Source: Ampelocalamus luodianensis (Eukaryota; Streptophyta; Magnoliopsida; Poales; Poaceae). From it: DNA of 64,000 bases. Position numbers and translations under genes: made by a program. Positions 11,901 through 22,751 of this stretch are shown piece by piece. Numbering within the stretch: the first letter of the stretch is position 1; every line of letters starts with the position of its first letter. The stretch is taken from assembly GCA_036346255.1 (NCBI GenBank), contig CM070624.1:13796626-13860625 (forward strand). Reading direction: 5' to 3'. The notes under the pieces were generated by a model. It had not been told where the DNA came from. It saw only the letters and a list, made by a program, of their open reading frames with translations, and made no database searches.

Positions 11901-12767
11901 CCCACCAGGCAGCTTAGGAGTGGCGTCCCACGCCCCGGAAGGCGTGGTTCCGGGAGTAGCACCACCAGCTGCAGGGGTTGCATCAGCATCGGCCATCCTC
12001 CCTGGAGTTGGCGTTTCATCCCACCTATTCCTCCTCACCGACGGTGTTGCATCTCCAACACGTCCAGGGGTGGCATCCCAGCGCCCGATCCCAGGAGTTG
12101 CATCTGGGGCATCCCAATCTGACGAAGTCTTTGCCTTCTTGGCCCCAGCAGCAGCATCACCGTCCTGCGACTGGTCCCACCTGTTGCGCCGCTTCGTTGC
12201 GGCCGCTGGCTGCTCAGGCGCAGCCTTCTTCTCCTTCGCTTTCTCCTCCTCCTCCTTTTTCTTCTGAGCGATCTCGCGCAGCACTCGATCCTTCTCCCGC
12301 TGCAGCGCGGTCTCGCGCATGGCATCAGCATAGGTCCGCACGGAGGGGTCCGGGGTGGCCTCCCCCGCAGCAAAGGGGTCGTGCCGCTCCGGCGAGATGA
12401 TGCGATCGAGGCGTTTGCGGCGGTATTCGTCCTCGCGGTCGATGATGCGCTGGGACTTTTTGGCGGGGAGCCCGTCGTCGTCCGCGCGGGGGAGGTCGGC
12501 GGCAGCGACGGCGTGGCCAGTGTAGGACGCGAGGCGGCGGGCGGCAGGGTTGGCGGGTTCGGCGTCGTCTTCGGGAGCGTCATCCTCGGAGGCCGGGATG
12601 GAGGTGTCGTAGCCGGCGAAGCGGTTGGGGTCGGAGCCGCCGCCGCTGTAGAGGTCGGTGTCGAAGGTGACGGAGGAGACGGCCATGGGCGCGCCAGCCG
12701 CGAGGGCCTCCTCCATCTTGCGGCGCTCCTCCTGCGCGTGTGCGAGCTCCGCGTCGATCGCTTCCAT
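8931..12767 (-). CDS. SF3B1: Splicing factor 3B subunit 1 (SF3b155), U2 snRNP
   Basis: An uninterrupted 1278-residue frame, close to the length of human and plant SF3B1 (about 1270-1304). In the nucleus this subunit of the SF3b complex clamps the branch-site helix formed by U2 snRNA and intron. The N-terminal third is disordered and carries the expected Trp-centred U2AF-ligand motifs in TP repeats (RWDQ, GRWDATPG, RWDETP several times, GAWDATP), targets of cyclin-dependent phosphorylation in the family. Residues about 350-390 hold the SF3B14/p14-binding stretch (LLRWERDVEERNRPL). From about residue 470 to the end are about 20 HEAT repeats. The hot-spot Lys of human cancers (K700) is conserved as K673 in ENQKVRTITAL. 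The protein ends ELAMFV. The start at 12767 is chosen because the family N-terminus follows at once (IDAELAHAQEERRKMEE). No frameshift or stop is present, so the gene appears functional. Confidence 0.97.
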   Translation of the reverse strand: MEAIDAELAHAQEERRKMEEALAAGAPMAVSSVTFDTDLYSGGGSDPNRFAGYDTSIPASEDDAPEDDAEPANPAARRLASYTGHAVAAADLPRADDDGLPAKKSQRIIDREDEYRRKRLDRIISPERHDPFAAGEATPDPSVRTYADAMRETALQREKDRVLREIAQKKKEEEEKAKEKKAAPEQPAAATKRRNRWDQSQDGDAAAGAKKAKTSSDWDAPDATPGIGRWDATPGRVGDATPSVRRNRWDETPTPGRMADADATPAAGGATPGTTPSGAWDATPKLPGGLVTPTPKKQRSRWDETPASMGSATPGGAGAATPAGYTPGPTPFGAENLATPTPSQIARGPMTPEQYQLLRWERDVEERNRPLTDEELDTMFPQEGYKILEPPASYQPIRTPARKLLATPTPLGTPLYAIPEENRGQTFDVPKELPGGLPLMKPEDYQYFGTLLNEEEEEQLSPEEQKERKIMKLLLKVKNGTPPQRKTALRQLTDKAREFGAGPLFNKILPLLMQPTLEDQERHLLVKVIDRVLYKLDELVRPFVHKILVVIEPLLIDEDYYARVEGREIISNLSKAAGLATMIAAMRPDIDNIDEYVRNTTARAFSVVASALGIPALLPFLKAVCQSKKSWQARHTGIKIVQQIAILMGCAVLPHLKSLVEIIEHGLSDENQKVRTITALSLAALAEAAAPYGIESFDTVLKPLWKGIRSHRGKVLAAFLKAIGFIIPLMDALYASYYTKEVMQVLIREFQSPDEEMKKIVLKVVKQCVSTEGVEADYIRNDILPEFFRHFWVRRMALDRRNYKQLVETTVEMANKVGVADIVGRIVEDLKDESEPYRRMVMETIEKVVANLGASDIDARLEELLIDGILYAFQEQTSDDANVMLNGFGAVVNALGQRVKPYLPQICGTIKWRLNNKSAKVRQQAADLISRIAIVMKQCQEEQLMGHLGVVLYEYLGEEYPEVLGSILGAMKAIVNVIGMTKMTPPIKDLLPRLTPILKNRHEKVQENCIDLVGRIADRGAEFVPAREWMRICFELLEMLKAHKKGIRRATVNTFGYIAKAIGPQDVLATLLNNLKVQERQNRVCTTVAIAIVAETCSPFTVLPALMNEYRVPELNVQNGVLKSLSFLFEYIGEMGKDYIYAITPLLEDALMDRDLVHRQTAASAVKHMALGVAGLGCEDALVHLLNYVWPNIFETSPHVINAVMEAIEGMRVALGAAVILNYCLQGLFHPSRKVREVYWKIYNSLYIGAQDALVAAYPALDDDGDNIYSRPELAMFV

Positions 12768-14086
12768 GGCGGCGGCGCGGGGAGAGGCGGGTAGGGTTTG
12801 TCGAGAGATGGGGGAGGCGAGATTGGGGAAGGAAGGGGTTGCGGGTTGGGGTTGCGGGTTGCCTCACTTGTGTGGGCGTAGAAAAAAGGGCTTTGGGGCG
12901 TGATCTGAACCGTTGGTTGGGCCCCGGGATGATTTGGACCGTTGATTTGGGAAGCCAGGAGGCAGGAACCGACTTCTTTCTTTGATGCCTGCTATTGGCC
13001 TGCTGCTGCTGTCTAGTAGATTAACTACTGCAATATTTGCTCCTAATTTTGTAAATTTTGGTTGAATTTTCGAGTTCTTCAGGAGCGACTGATGCACATT
13101 TAACTTAACTGGACAAGCTAAATGACATTAATTCACGTGGTTTTCTTGGCGTAGGTTGAAATATTGCTCCAAGAGAGATTGCTATGCGTTGTCAAAAGGT
13201 TCAGTCAGTATTAATAAAAACAGTTACCCCTTGGTGGCTTCAAACAGTGTTACAATCACACTTCATCTTCTATTCAAGTGAATCATTCAGTGGTGAACAA
13301 CTGTGCAGGTTGGGACTCGCGTCTTTGGAGCTCCTTGTGGGGCAATAGACCAAATGACATGCTTGTAGAGGAGTAATGCCAACAATAAGAGCCCTTTTTA
13401 AGGCGCATTTGATATGGTAATTTCAGCAGTCTGTGTAGACGTAGAGTGCGTGGCTCTTGAATCTGCAAATGTCTCTCAAATGCAAATCATCAAAGCTTGG
13501 ACACTACCCAAGTCTGCTGCTTTCATCCAAATCCGACGAAAAGACGCTCCCGCTTTCATCAAATGATATCATCTTGACAAATAGCATGAAAACAGGGTCA
13601 GAATTACATGTACTGGGAAAACAAGACAGCCCATATTCATGAAGCCATCTTCTTTAATTGTTTAGAGATGCGACTGCCCTCACCCCATTACAGATAATAT
13701 CGTAATATTCACGAAGTAAACTAGAAAGGTCATCAGGCCAGAAAAAAAATCAAGCAAAGTCTTGACAGAAGGCTAAAAGCTCTGACATTCAGCATTTTAC
13801 CGCATTTCACAAAATATGTGCATGCATTCCATGGGTTAGGGTTTTCTTTTTCTCTCAAATTAGTCTCAACTTTTTCCAAAGTAACCTCTTGTTACTTTGT
13901 TAGTGCTCTACCACTAAGAACAGACACCGTTTGGAAATATCGATGATGAGCCAATAGTTTGAACTAAAACTACAATATAAACACATGAAAATTGGAACAA
14001 GCATGTTATTGCTTAGATATTACAAATATTCAGGATAAGTTACAAGGTAAGGCCGTAAAGGAGAGCAAAAGGCAAACTAATGCACC
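12768..14086. other. SF3B1 upstream region and intergenic DNA
   Basis: The first ~140 bases should hold the SF3B1 5'UTR and core promoter. I see no clear TATA box, as expected for a housekeeping gene. The rest (about 13.1-14.1 kb) is AT-rich and no exon or element was recognised. The region near 14.04-14.09 kb should contain the 3'UTR of the next minus-strand gene. Confidence 0.5.
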
Positions 14087-16574
14087 TCACTCAATCTCGA
14101 TTTGTTGGGGTGCATCATTTTGAGCTCCCTCACTTGATTCCTCGGTGCTGTTGTTCTCAGCTATTCCAGAAGCCTCTACCGTTTGAGTGAGCCATTCCTT
14201 GAGGGGGTTCTCATTCAGGTCAAGCCTGAAGAGACCAGCAAAGACGCCACCCATGAATGCCACTGGCTCCTACACGCAAGGCACGTAGAACATCAACACT
14301 CTTGCTTCTTCTACAAGCAACCACGGTAAATTCCAGAGTGCATTGTCAAAAAAAATTGAAGGCAAGTGTATTGTCAATTTGATGAATGTCCGTAAAGTTT
14401 TGTCTTCCTAAAATCTCTGCGTTTCTTGTACACTTTCTGCTAAGCTTCCGATATATGAATATTAACAACAACAGACCTATATATGAATATGAAAGTTCTC
14501 CTTTTTTATCCCTTTCCTTGTAGTGATGAGAAGATGGTGAACAACTGCAATTAAGAGTAAACTCTATGAACCAATTCTTTTGTGCTTCTCTACCCTCACT
14601 AGACATTGAAATAGCTAGTATATTGCATTTTGCCTGTTAGATAAACGCCCATCTTTAAACACGCACGACAAGAAAGTTATTTCTATATTGCATTTTGCCT
14701 GTTGGATAAACGCCCATCTTTAAACACGCACGGCAAGAAAGTTATTTCTTTGAGGACTACAAATTCTACAACTACCAGATTGGCTTGCTAAGTGGAGTTT
14801 AGTGTGTTCATCCAAAGAGCAGGGCGGTCTAGGCATTCAGAACCTAGACATAAAAACAAAAGTTTACTTGGAAAATAGTTGTTTAAATTGCTTAATGAAG
14901 AAAGAGTTTGACAATCTATGTTGAAAAGAAAATATTTGGGTGGAAAGTGTCTTTCGTAGATGGTTAATAAGCCTAGAACTTTCCATTTTTAGTCAGGTTT
15001 AATGAAAATCAAATATTAGTTTTTTCGTTTTGGTTCATTTCAGACTAAAAATGGAATGCAAACTAGGTTTTGAGAAGATATTTGGTTAAAAAACTCTCTA
15101 TTGAAAAGTCAATATCCGCTCCTTTACAATATGGTAAGGAAAAAGGATGATACAATAGAGAATATTCTGAGAGCAGCTCCTTGCGTGGAATGAGTTAATT
15201 TTAAGAATCGCTAATTTACAGTTGATCTCTCAAATAGATGTTTTCAGGTGGAATTTAAATATGTCTGGGATTTTTTCAGTACAGTCTTTCTATGCGGCAC
15301 TAATTACAAGTTCTCCAGTCTCCATTAGGAACCTCTTTTGGATAATTAAAATTCTATTAAAAGTGAAAATATTCCTATAGTATCTCAAAAAAGAGGCAGT
15401 TTGAACTAAAAATAATCTGCTCAAAAGAAATTGGAAGAGAAGCAAAAAAATGTTGTTTTTGTATCAATGAGGAAACAATTCAACATCTTTTTATTGAATG
15501 CCTCTTTGCACGTTTTGCATAGTGAATTGTTCAATGTGCATTTAAATTATCTCCACCTGTTAGTATAACAAATCTGTTTGGGAATTGGTTAGCCGGTATT
15601 CCTAAAATTTTAAAGCCACAACTCCTAGCGGGAACTAGTGTTTTGTTTTAGTCTATCTGGTTATGTCGGAATGATGTTGTTTTTGATAAAAAAAAAGATT
15701 GTCAGTAATCCAATGTCACTAATCCACTGCAGGTTATCTTCTTAATTGAGCACTGACTGAGGGCTTAGGCAAATTTGCAGAAACCGACCCAGAAGGAGTC
15801 CATGTTGACCGGAAGTGACCGACTGAAGGTAGTGACAAAGCAAATTTTAAGCATTCATAGAAACTAACCAAGAAGGAGTCTATGTTGACCAGAAGCAATC
15901 GGCTGAAGGTAGTAACAAAGGCGATTTAGTCACAGGATTTATAACGATTGAGTTCAAATTTCAGTCATCATTTGCTGGTAAGACTTCATGCTATTTTTAA
16001 CAGTTTTTGTTAATTTGGTGCTTTAAACTTGTTAATAAAATGGGTTGTTGAGAGAGATTTTCTCTTTCATTATCTTAAAAAAAAACAGATTGTGCCAAAG
16101 CATAAGAGAATGATTCAATGGTTAATTCACAATCCCACAGAGCAAAACATGCACAGGAAGGCGCTGTATCCTCAACTCTACATCGACATCAACACAGCGA
16201 ACAAACTACCCCCAATACTCGATCGAAAAAAAAAAAAAAACTGGAAGAGTCGGAGAAAATTCTTCACCTTCGAGGCCTCCCGGAGGATGCGCTCGTCCCC
16301 GAGAGGATTGAAGCAAGCCCGCGCGATACCCACCGCTCCCCTTCTCCTCGTCGCCCGCCCAACAACTGCACAGGGAGAGCTCCTCCCGGAAGCCGGCCCA
16401 GGAAACCTCCTCTGCGACAACTAGAAGAAACACATCAATAAGACACGGCTAAACTAAAAACTCTGTCCAAAGTACGGGAGGGTTTCTGGTCTAAGCTCGG
16501 GATTTTACAGTGGCGGGAGTTCGCGGGCTGGGGAGGAGGAGAGCAGCAGCAGCAGACGAAGAAGATGTGGCCAT
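14087..16574 (-). CDS. Small plastid-targeted protein, UPF0426-like (three exons)
   Basis: Hand-built minus-strand model: exon 1 16574-16509, exon 2 16420-16268, exon 3 14269-14087. All junctions are GT-AG and in phase 0, giving 133 residues. Exon 1 encodes a typical chloroplast transit start (MATSSSSAAAALLLPSP). Exon 2 ends with FNPLGDERILREASK. Exon 3 starts EPVAFMGGVFAGLFRLDLNE, continues NPLKEWLTQTVEASG, and ends in an acidic tail (QQIEIE). The core resembles the plant/cyanobacterial UPF0426 family (At1g28150 type), whose biochemical role I do not know. Length fits that family (about 120-130). Intron 2 is about 2 kb because it contains a tandem duplication, a LINE fragment and an 80-bp-spaced duplication. 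I found no frameshift. Family naming is from memory and is moderately sure; the gene structure is stronger. Confidence 0.72.
14619..14748. repeat. 65-bp tandem duplication in intron 2 of the UPF0426-like gene
   Basis: Two adjacent copies starting tatattgcattttgcctgtt, at 14619 and 14684, are almost identical (two or three differences). The pair is therefore recent, and non-coding. Confidence 0.8.
14781..15710 (+). pseudogene. LINE (non-LTR retrotransposon) reverse-transcriptase C-terminal fragment
   Basis: Translating the plus strand across frameshifts gives a run of motifs in the order expected of the C-terminal half of a plant LINE ORF2. They are LAKWSLVCSSKEQGGLGIQN (about 14781-14842), later FSVQSFYAALITSSP and LFWIIKILLKVKIFL (about 15270-15375), then the zinc-binding end KKCCFCINEETIQHLFIECL (about 15430-15500), then LFGNWLAGIPK and FWSIWLCRNDVVFDKK to 15690. 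Many stops and frameshifts interrupt it, so it is a dead fragment. It lies in intron 2 of the UPF0426-like gene, antisense to that gene. Confidence 0.8.
15780..15920. repeat. Direct duplication of 61 bp spaced by 19 bp
   Basis: Copies at 15780-15840 and 15860-15920 share 'agaaggagtc.atgttgacc' and 'ctgaaggtagt.acaaag' with about 85% identity. Non-coding and intronic. Confidence 0.7.
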
Positions 16575-18483
16575 GGATAAACGCCTCGAGTGTTCGGCTG
16601 CCTTGCCTGGGAGCCGGAGGCGGAGGGGGATTTTCTGGAGCAAGGGAGAGGGCGCAGCGCAGGTGGGTGGGGCGTGCTGGGCCAGTCCGCCGCGACCGCG
16701 TGGTGAGGGTTGGTGCCGTGATTTGGGCATTTGGCACGGCCCGTGCACCGTGCGCGCGGGCTGCTTGAGTGCTGGTCAGCCGGTGCCGTGTGCGGCGGCT
16801 CGACCCAACCCAACCCGGAGGTTTTGACGCTAGAACCTGGGGCCTCGGCGGCAAGGTCGTTGGCAGAGTACTGGGCACCGCGTACGCGGATCGTCGCGGG
16901 CCCGTACGGGGATCGGTTGGAACATGGGCTGTGGCTGTGTGCGGCGGGGCAACACGACGACGGATTGTTCGCTCACGCTCACCTCCCTTGGGTGGATTTG
17001 CGGTTCGAGGAAAATAAGAGTGGCTGCCCGTTTTGTTTTTTTGTGATTTATTATTATTCTCAGCGTCAGGGTCTATCTACCACCTATGTATGCGTGAGGG
17101 TTCTCCAGGTCCACTTGTTCATCGCATGAGCATGACGAACGGCAGTCTCCTCTCCATCTCCAGGGATGCGGAGATGTCGTGTACCGTTGACTTGATTCAT
17201 ATGGCTGGACTCGTTGTATTTTCATTCACTCGTGTATGTATGACCAAGAAAGAAGACATGCGCTGCTCATTATCCTGCGTCGAGACTCGTGAGTACTAAT
17301 TCTAATCGAAGTAGATGACTTTATTGCTCTAAAGTTAGAGCAAGTTTGGATAAGCAGTTCTCGGTGGACCCAGTAATTTGGATAGGCAGACCTAAATTCT
17401 GTTTATCTAAACAAGTCCTTAATGACAAATAAAATCCCAACTTCCACGGAAAACAGTGTGGTCGTGCACGCAAAGTTCACAAAAGCAAAGCATATCGCGG
17501 CGACTCGACACGGCTCCAGCCATGAGCAATGTACCTTTTATGCCAGTTTACTTTTTCTAACCTACACATAAAGCAAGTTTCGTTTGTACCGAACTATTTC
17601 TTTCTCCTTAACGCAGCGACGTTCACAACTTTTACGTATTCTCAAAGAAAACTATCCACGCAACAACATAGACAAGCCGGTTGATGAACATAGATAAACG
17701 CAAATCACGTAGACAACACAGGCCAAATGCATCCGTAAGACCGTAACCCATGACATGGCCTCACGCATAGTACTTTCCCATCAAAATAAAGGTGTATCTT
17801 ATCCTTAACTCCTGGCAAACAAAGTAGGTTTTTTTGTGGAACGTATATGCACACTAGTCGAGTGCCTATGGATTGCAACGGATCTCAAATAAACATATAT
17901 AAGTTTTAAATTTGAAAAACCAATATACATATCAACAAGCCGCAAAAAGTCTTATCACAAACCACGTGCGTAGATGATCTAATTGTCCACAGAAGATCTT
18001 TATAGTAATATATGTATGTATGCACATATCTATCCATAAAAAATTCCACCAACTCAAGAGGTGATGAGATAGATGGCAGACTCACTACCACCCCAGGTGT
18101 TTCTTTTATAATAGTAAAGATTAGCTTCCACATCTCACGTAACACAAAATGTTTAAAAGCAAAAACTAAAATAGGAAGAAAGTGCCAAAAGCCCACTTCA
18201 GCAATATCTCCATCTGACGACAATGCCCCAAGGCAATCAATGGCAAAGGCTAAGTGGGCAAGTAATTAAGAGCTAGCATATCCCTGCAAGAGATTGCACC
18301 AAGAATTTAGAAAACAATGATGGCTGATTTGCAAAAATGGCTATGCTTCTCATCCCTTCAAAAACTAGAGCTCACAGTCCCATCCCCCACAGTACTTCAC
18401 TAGGTAGCCCTCTACAAACATCAGCTTGTTCTTTTTGGGTGCTTCGGTTAAAAGTAGCATAAAGAATTGAAGGTGGTAGTGAG
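16575..18483. other. Divergent promoter region between the UPF0426-like and DUF789 genes
   Basis: The left part (16.57-17.0 kb) is GC-rich and should hold the UPF0426-like promoter. The right part is AT-rich and should hold the DUF789 promoter and 5'UTR. Open frames near 16.5-17.3 kb look like composition artefacts. I see no recognisable element. Confidence 0.45.
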
Positions 18484-21400
18484 ATGGGTGATTTAGAAGG
18501 TGGTTTTGAAGGAATGACAACCCGTTCCAATCTAAGATCTTTTCTTGGAAGTGTTACACCAACTGTGGGAACCCACACCATTGCCAAGGTATCTTTTCTT
18601 CCATAGTTTATGATTACGCACATCTTGAAAGAAGGAAGTTCTGTTTTCACTTGCCAAAATCATTTTTTTCCCATTTGCAATTCCCCTTTTGAGTTTTGAT
18701 GTTCTACCTATACCTCTATTTTTATTTCTTTATGGTCTCTTTTTAGAGGTCGTGGTTTGTGATCTTTTGTATTTCTTCATTTGATTGATAAAAATGATCC
18801 GTGCATCTAGGTTGTGTTGTTGTTCCCTTCATGATATATTGGTTTATTTTCTTTATTCTTGATCTTATCTTTTTAAGGGCTGTTTAGATTAATCTAGCTA
18901 TCTCTCTAGCTTTGTTTGTGTAACCTTACTCATAGTGAGACGAATGCTTTGTTCATGCTTTGTATTGCTTTATTTATGTTAACTTGTTGTGGGTTATCTG
19001 TCATGTTCCATGTGTATTTAAAGTTTTGATTCAAAATATTTTTGGCGCGGACATACGTCGGGTAGCATATCTTTATAAGGGACACCTTTACGTGAGTTTT
19101 TGGCGCGAGACGTACGTCTGGTAGCATGCTGTTATATGGAATGCCTTTGCATGAGTTTTTGGAGCGGGACGTACGTCGAGTAGCGTATCTTTATGAGAAT
19201 GATGCTTTTACGTGACGGCATCACAATCCAACCATTCATCACGCAAAACATTTGAATTGGACAGTTACGATGTCGATCCTTCGATTCGAAATGTTTTATT
19301 TGCCACATCAACTTTTATTTTTTCAACCCAAATTTTGCTTTTTATCTAAAGACAGACATGAACCACCAAACATTAACCCTTGGTTCTCTCTCTCTCACTC
19401 TCTACATTTGTGTGGATGTGGGTACTATGGTTACATTTACACAAGCACATTCATGGCTACATATTCCATCATGGTCCCTTTTGTTTTAAGTTTTACATCT
19501 TATTTATGGTTCATCCCATGATAGTACAAGATATGCATTAATTTAATTTAGATATATCTGAATCCTCATGTGTTCAATATAAACAAGACAATTAATTGGC
19601 AAGATTCCCTCCGAATTTGACTATATCAATTCAAATTCAATGGGAGAATACGAACCAAAGTGTTAGTTTTGTTGCATAATAAACCTGAGTATGCTTTTTT
19701 TAGCACAATTAACACTACCAAAGAAATGGCAAAAAATCAACTGAAAACATCCAAAACGGTTCTCCACCGGATCAACAATCCATTTGCATTCCATTAATGC
19801 ATACCTTGAATGAGGTCACATGTCTTGTCACCCACATTAATTCACTAAACTTCAGTTATTCCTCCTATCATTTACAGAAGATACAATTTACTTCATGTCT
19901 TTATTGTTGTTTTTTCTCTATGCGCTGCAATGAAGTAGGTTTGAAGCACATTTCAAGTATTTTACTATGAAGCTTGTACTCTCTACAAGACAAAAATATA
20001 TCTGCAAGTTGAACTGAACCTAACCAAACCAAACCAAGTTTCTCACTGACATCTCCGGACCTGAAAAGTGAACAATCTGAATTCTGATTTGTGACTGCAG
20101 CGAAGCAGCTCTTCAGAAAAGACTACCAACGGAGTCAAATTCTTCTACCTTGCAGACCTATGGAACTGGTTCTATGAGTGGAGCGCATGTGGTGTCGGTA
20201 CTCCGGTGCTCCTCCATTCCGGTGAGACAATAGTCCAATACTTTGCGCCGTACCTTTCAGCCATTCAGTTGTACACCAACACAGACTTCACTCCGCAGAG
20301 GTAAGTATGCAATTATCTTTGTACATAATTGGCCATCAAAAGCAGGAATGTTTGACAGTACATGGTTATATGATCATGATTAGAAGTCCCACTTGGCATA
20401 CTGACTGCAACCTAGTATATGATAGCTGGTTCAGTGAGTACAACTACAACCAGTACAGTGTGACAGATAATTGGATCGATAAGAATGTGTGTCAGACGAT
20501 ATCACCAATGTTCAAGAGCGGAGATGACAGCCTGGATTCAAAGAGCAATGGAGAGTTGTGTTTTCAATACTTTGAAGTTGACTCCCCTTATGAAAGGATA
20601 CCGCTTGCGGACAAGGTAGTTTCAGTACCTTCAAATTTAGTTTTGTCTCAATAGAGGAAATTCCACCAGTTATTTTTTGTTTATACAGATATCCATACCT
20701 TTAAAGTTGATGATTTATCATTTTCATGTTCAAAGTTCTGCACATTAAGATACATACCTCTATATCTCAGATGGTAACAAATAGTTAGCATGCACAATTT
20801 CGAAAATACAGTCTATAAGTTCCTAAATTTTAGAAACATACAAAAACTCAGAAGTACAGGTGGGATAAGACTTCAGTGTAATTTCCTCTAGTGGTATGTT
20901 GCAATTTCCTATGTTCTATATGCTCTTTCTAATTTATCACGTCTCTCTTGTATTTAGGTGTATGAGCTATACTATAACTTTCCTGCTCTGGCATCTCTGA
21001 ACAGTGTAGAGCTCTCACCGTCTAGCTGGATGTCAGTTTTCTGGTAACTTTTCTAAACCACTTCCTTATTCAATATGGAATGCAACTATGGTTGTATCTA
21101 TGTTACTGTTATTAATTGATTATGTAAATTCATAAGTATGTTTTGTTGAGCAAAATTGTAGTCATGCTTTTGCAATCACTTTCTATTTTTTCCCACTAGG
21201 TATCCAATAGGCCATGTCCCTATGAAGAATCAGAAGGACCTGAGTACTTGCTTCTTGACTTACCACAGCCTCTCTACATCTGAAGGTAAAACAATTGTAA
21301 AGATGGTCTCTTTTTTTCTCTCTTTTTTGGAAACATTGCTTTCCCAGAAGCTCTACATTTCATCTCCTCTTTGTACGCAGTGTTGTGCATTAATGTTGTA

Positions 21401-21745
21401 ACTCTACAAGTGAGACATTGTTATGCGAAGAATATACAAAAGGCAAAAATATCATTTCTAATTCAGTAACATGATGAAAATATTCTTGTAGACAGTATGC
21501 CTCTGGACAGTGAAGATAACTTCCATCGCGGCATGGCACTCGCTCCGTTTGGCCTCTCCACGCACAAGATAGACGGAGTGTGGATCAGCACAGACTCTGG
21601 CGATCAAGAATTGGCTACCTCTCTCTTCGGCACAGCTCAGTCATGGCTGAAGAAGCGTGACATCAAGCACCATGACTTCAACTACTTCCTGAATAGCATG
21701 AACATGACCAGAGACAAGCCTCGAACTAAAGCAAGTGCCCCTTGA
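18484..21745 (+). CDS. DUF789 family protein (six exons), function unknown
   Basis: Hand-built plus-strand model: 18484-18588, 20101-20300, 20384-20615, 20958-21043, 21200-21285, 21492-21745. All junctions are GT-AG and the total is 963 nt, 320 residues. The start follows an in-frame TAA at 18460. Family landmarks appear in order: NLRSFLGSVTPTV in exon 1, FYLADLWNWFYEWSACGVGT and IVQYFAPYLSAIQLY in exon 2, CFQYFEVDSPYERIPLADK ending exon 3, LSPSSWMSVFWYPI across exons 4-5, then CFLTYHSLST. The last exon holds ALAPFGLSTHKIDGVW and a WLKKRDIKHHDFNYF end. All match DUF789 proteins (Arabidopsis and rice have several). The molecular role is unknown. Exon 3 could instead start at 20387, with one residue fewer. 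Intron 1 is long (1.5 kb) and carries a minisatellite. No disabling change seen. Confidence 0.85.
19039..19214. repeat. 58-bp tandem repeat, three copies, in intron 1 of the DUF789 gene
   Basis: Units begin tttttggcgcgg-like at 19039, 19097 and 19156 and share 'acgtacgtc.ggtagc' and 'cctttacgtgag'. Intronic and non-coding. Confidence 0.75.
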
Positions 21746-21821
21746 AATACTTTTGGTGAACTTGGCGGTGACTGACTAAAGCGTGTTGCGTGTTGTTCTG
21801 AGCCCCAGGAAAGGTTGCAGT

Positions 21822-21827
21822 AATAAA
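21822..21827 (+). terminator. Poly(A) signal candidate of the DUF789 gene
   Basis: AATAAA 77 bases after the stop codon at 21745, followed by a T-rich stretch. Confidence 0.55.
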
Positions 21828-21899
21828 TCCTTTTTTCTTTCTTTTTTTCCTTTTCTTTCCGTGCGGGTTGCAGCACTTGGATCTTAATAACCAAGACAT

Positions 21900-22273
21900 C
21901 GTACTTAATACCTGCTTGTGTTTTAAACTTGTTAAATGGTACTTCATAAGTTTACTGGTTTCAACTTTTTTAGATCGTACTACATGAATTTACTGGTTTA
22001 TAGTCGAGTTTACTTAGAAAGTTGGAAGCTATGTGCTTGAAATCGTGCAACTTGCAGAAAGACGTGGAGATGTGTACCTGAAAAATTTGGCTGTTTGGTT
22101 CTGAAACCAATCCCAGATTATTATAGTTACATCTATTATATTATTAAAACAAAGGTAAAAGAAGTCACCGCGCTCATTCTCGAGGGATAGAAATTACTGC
22201 TATTGAGTATGATGACTCATATACTAATCTAATAGGACTTAAAGATGTGTGCTACAAGAAAAGCTATATGGAT
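21900..22273. other. Spacer between the DUF789 gene and the CACTA element
   Basis: AT-rich. No gene, inverted repeat or recognisable element seen. Confidence 0.4.
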
Positions 22274-22304
22274 CATTACTACAAAACAGGTCATATTAGA
22301 CGCC

Positions 22305-22550
22305 TCATCACAGACGATTCTTTTGGAACCATCTGTGTTGTACCTATCACAGACGGTTCCAAAGGGAACCGTCAATGATACGAGTTATCACAGACGGTTC
22401 GTATTAAGAACCGTCTGTAAAGTATCACAGACGGTTCATAACAATAACCGTCTGTGATATTTAGAACTATCACAGACGGTTTTTACAACCGTCTGTGATA
22501 CATCCCAGATGGTTATTAATACGAACCGTTGGTGATAATTGTTCTTCACA
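22305..22550. repeat. Left subterminal motif array of the CACTA element
   Basis: Multiple direct and inverted copies of 'tatcacagacggttc' with variants, spaced about 30-40 bases apart. In En/Spm-like elements such subterminal motifs bind the element-encoded TNPA-like protein. Confidence 0.8.
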
Positions 22551-22751
22551 AACGAGTTTTATGAGAACTGTCTGTGATGTTTCGGCCCCTGCGCCATGTG
22601 TCTCTTCGTCTCCTGCGCTGACAGGCGATCGATGTGTCGTCTCTTCGTCTTGCGCGCTGACGTTACGTACAATGCGTCTTTTCGACGTTTTATAAGAATG
22701 ATCATCGCGCGCCATGGTGAGCACGCATATCGTATTGATCTACATATACAC

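Noticed and set aside
11182..12903. Plus-strand frames of up to 140 residues opposite SF3B1
   Set aside because: Shadows of the SF3B1 coding sequence, whose homology is unmistakable over the full length.
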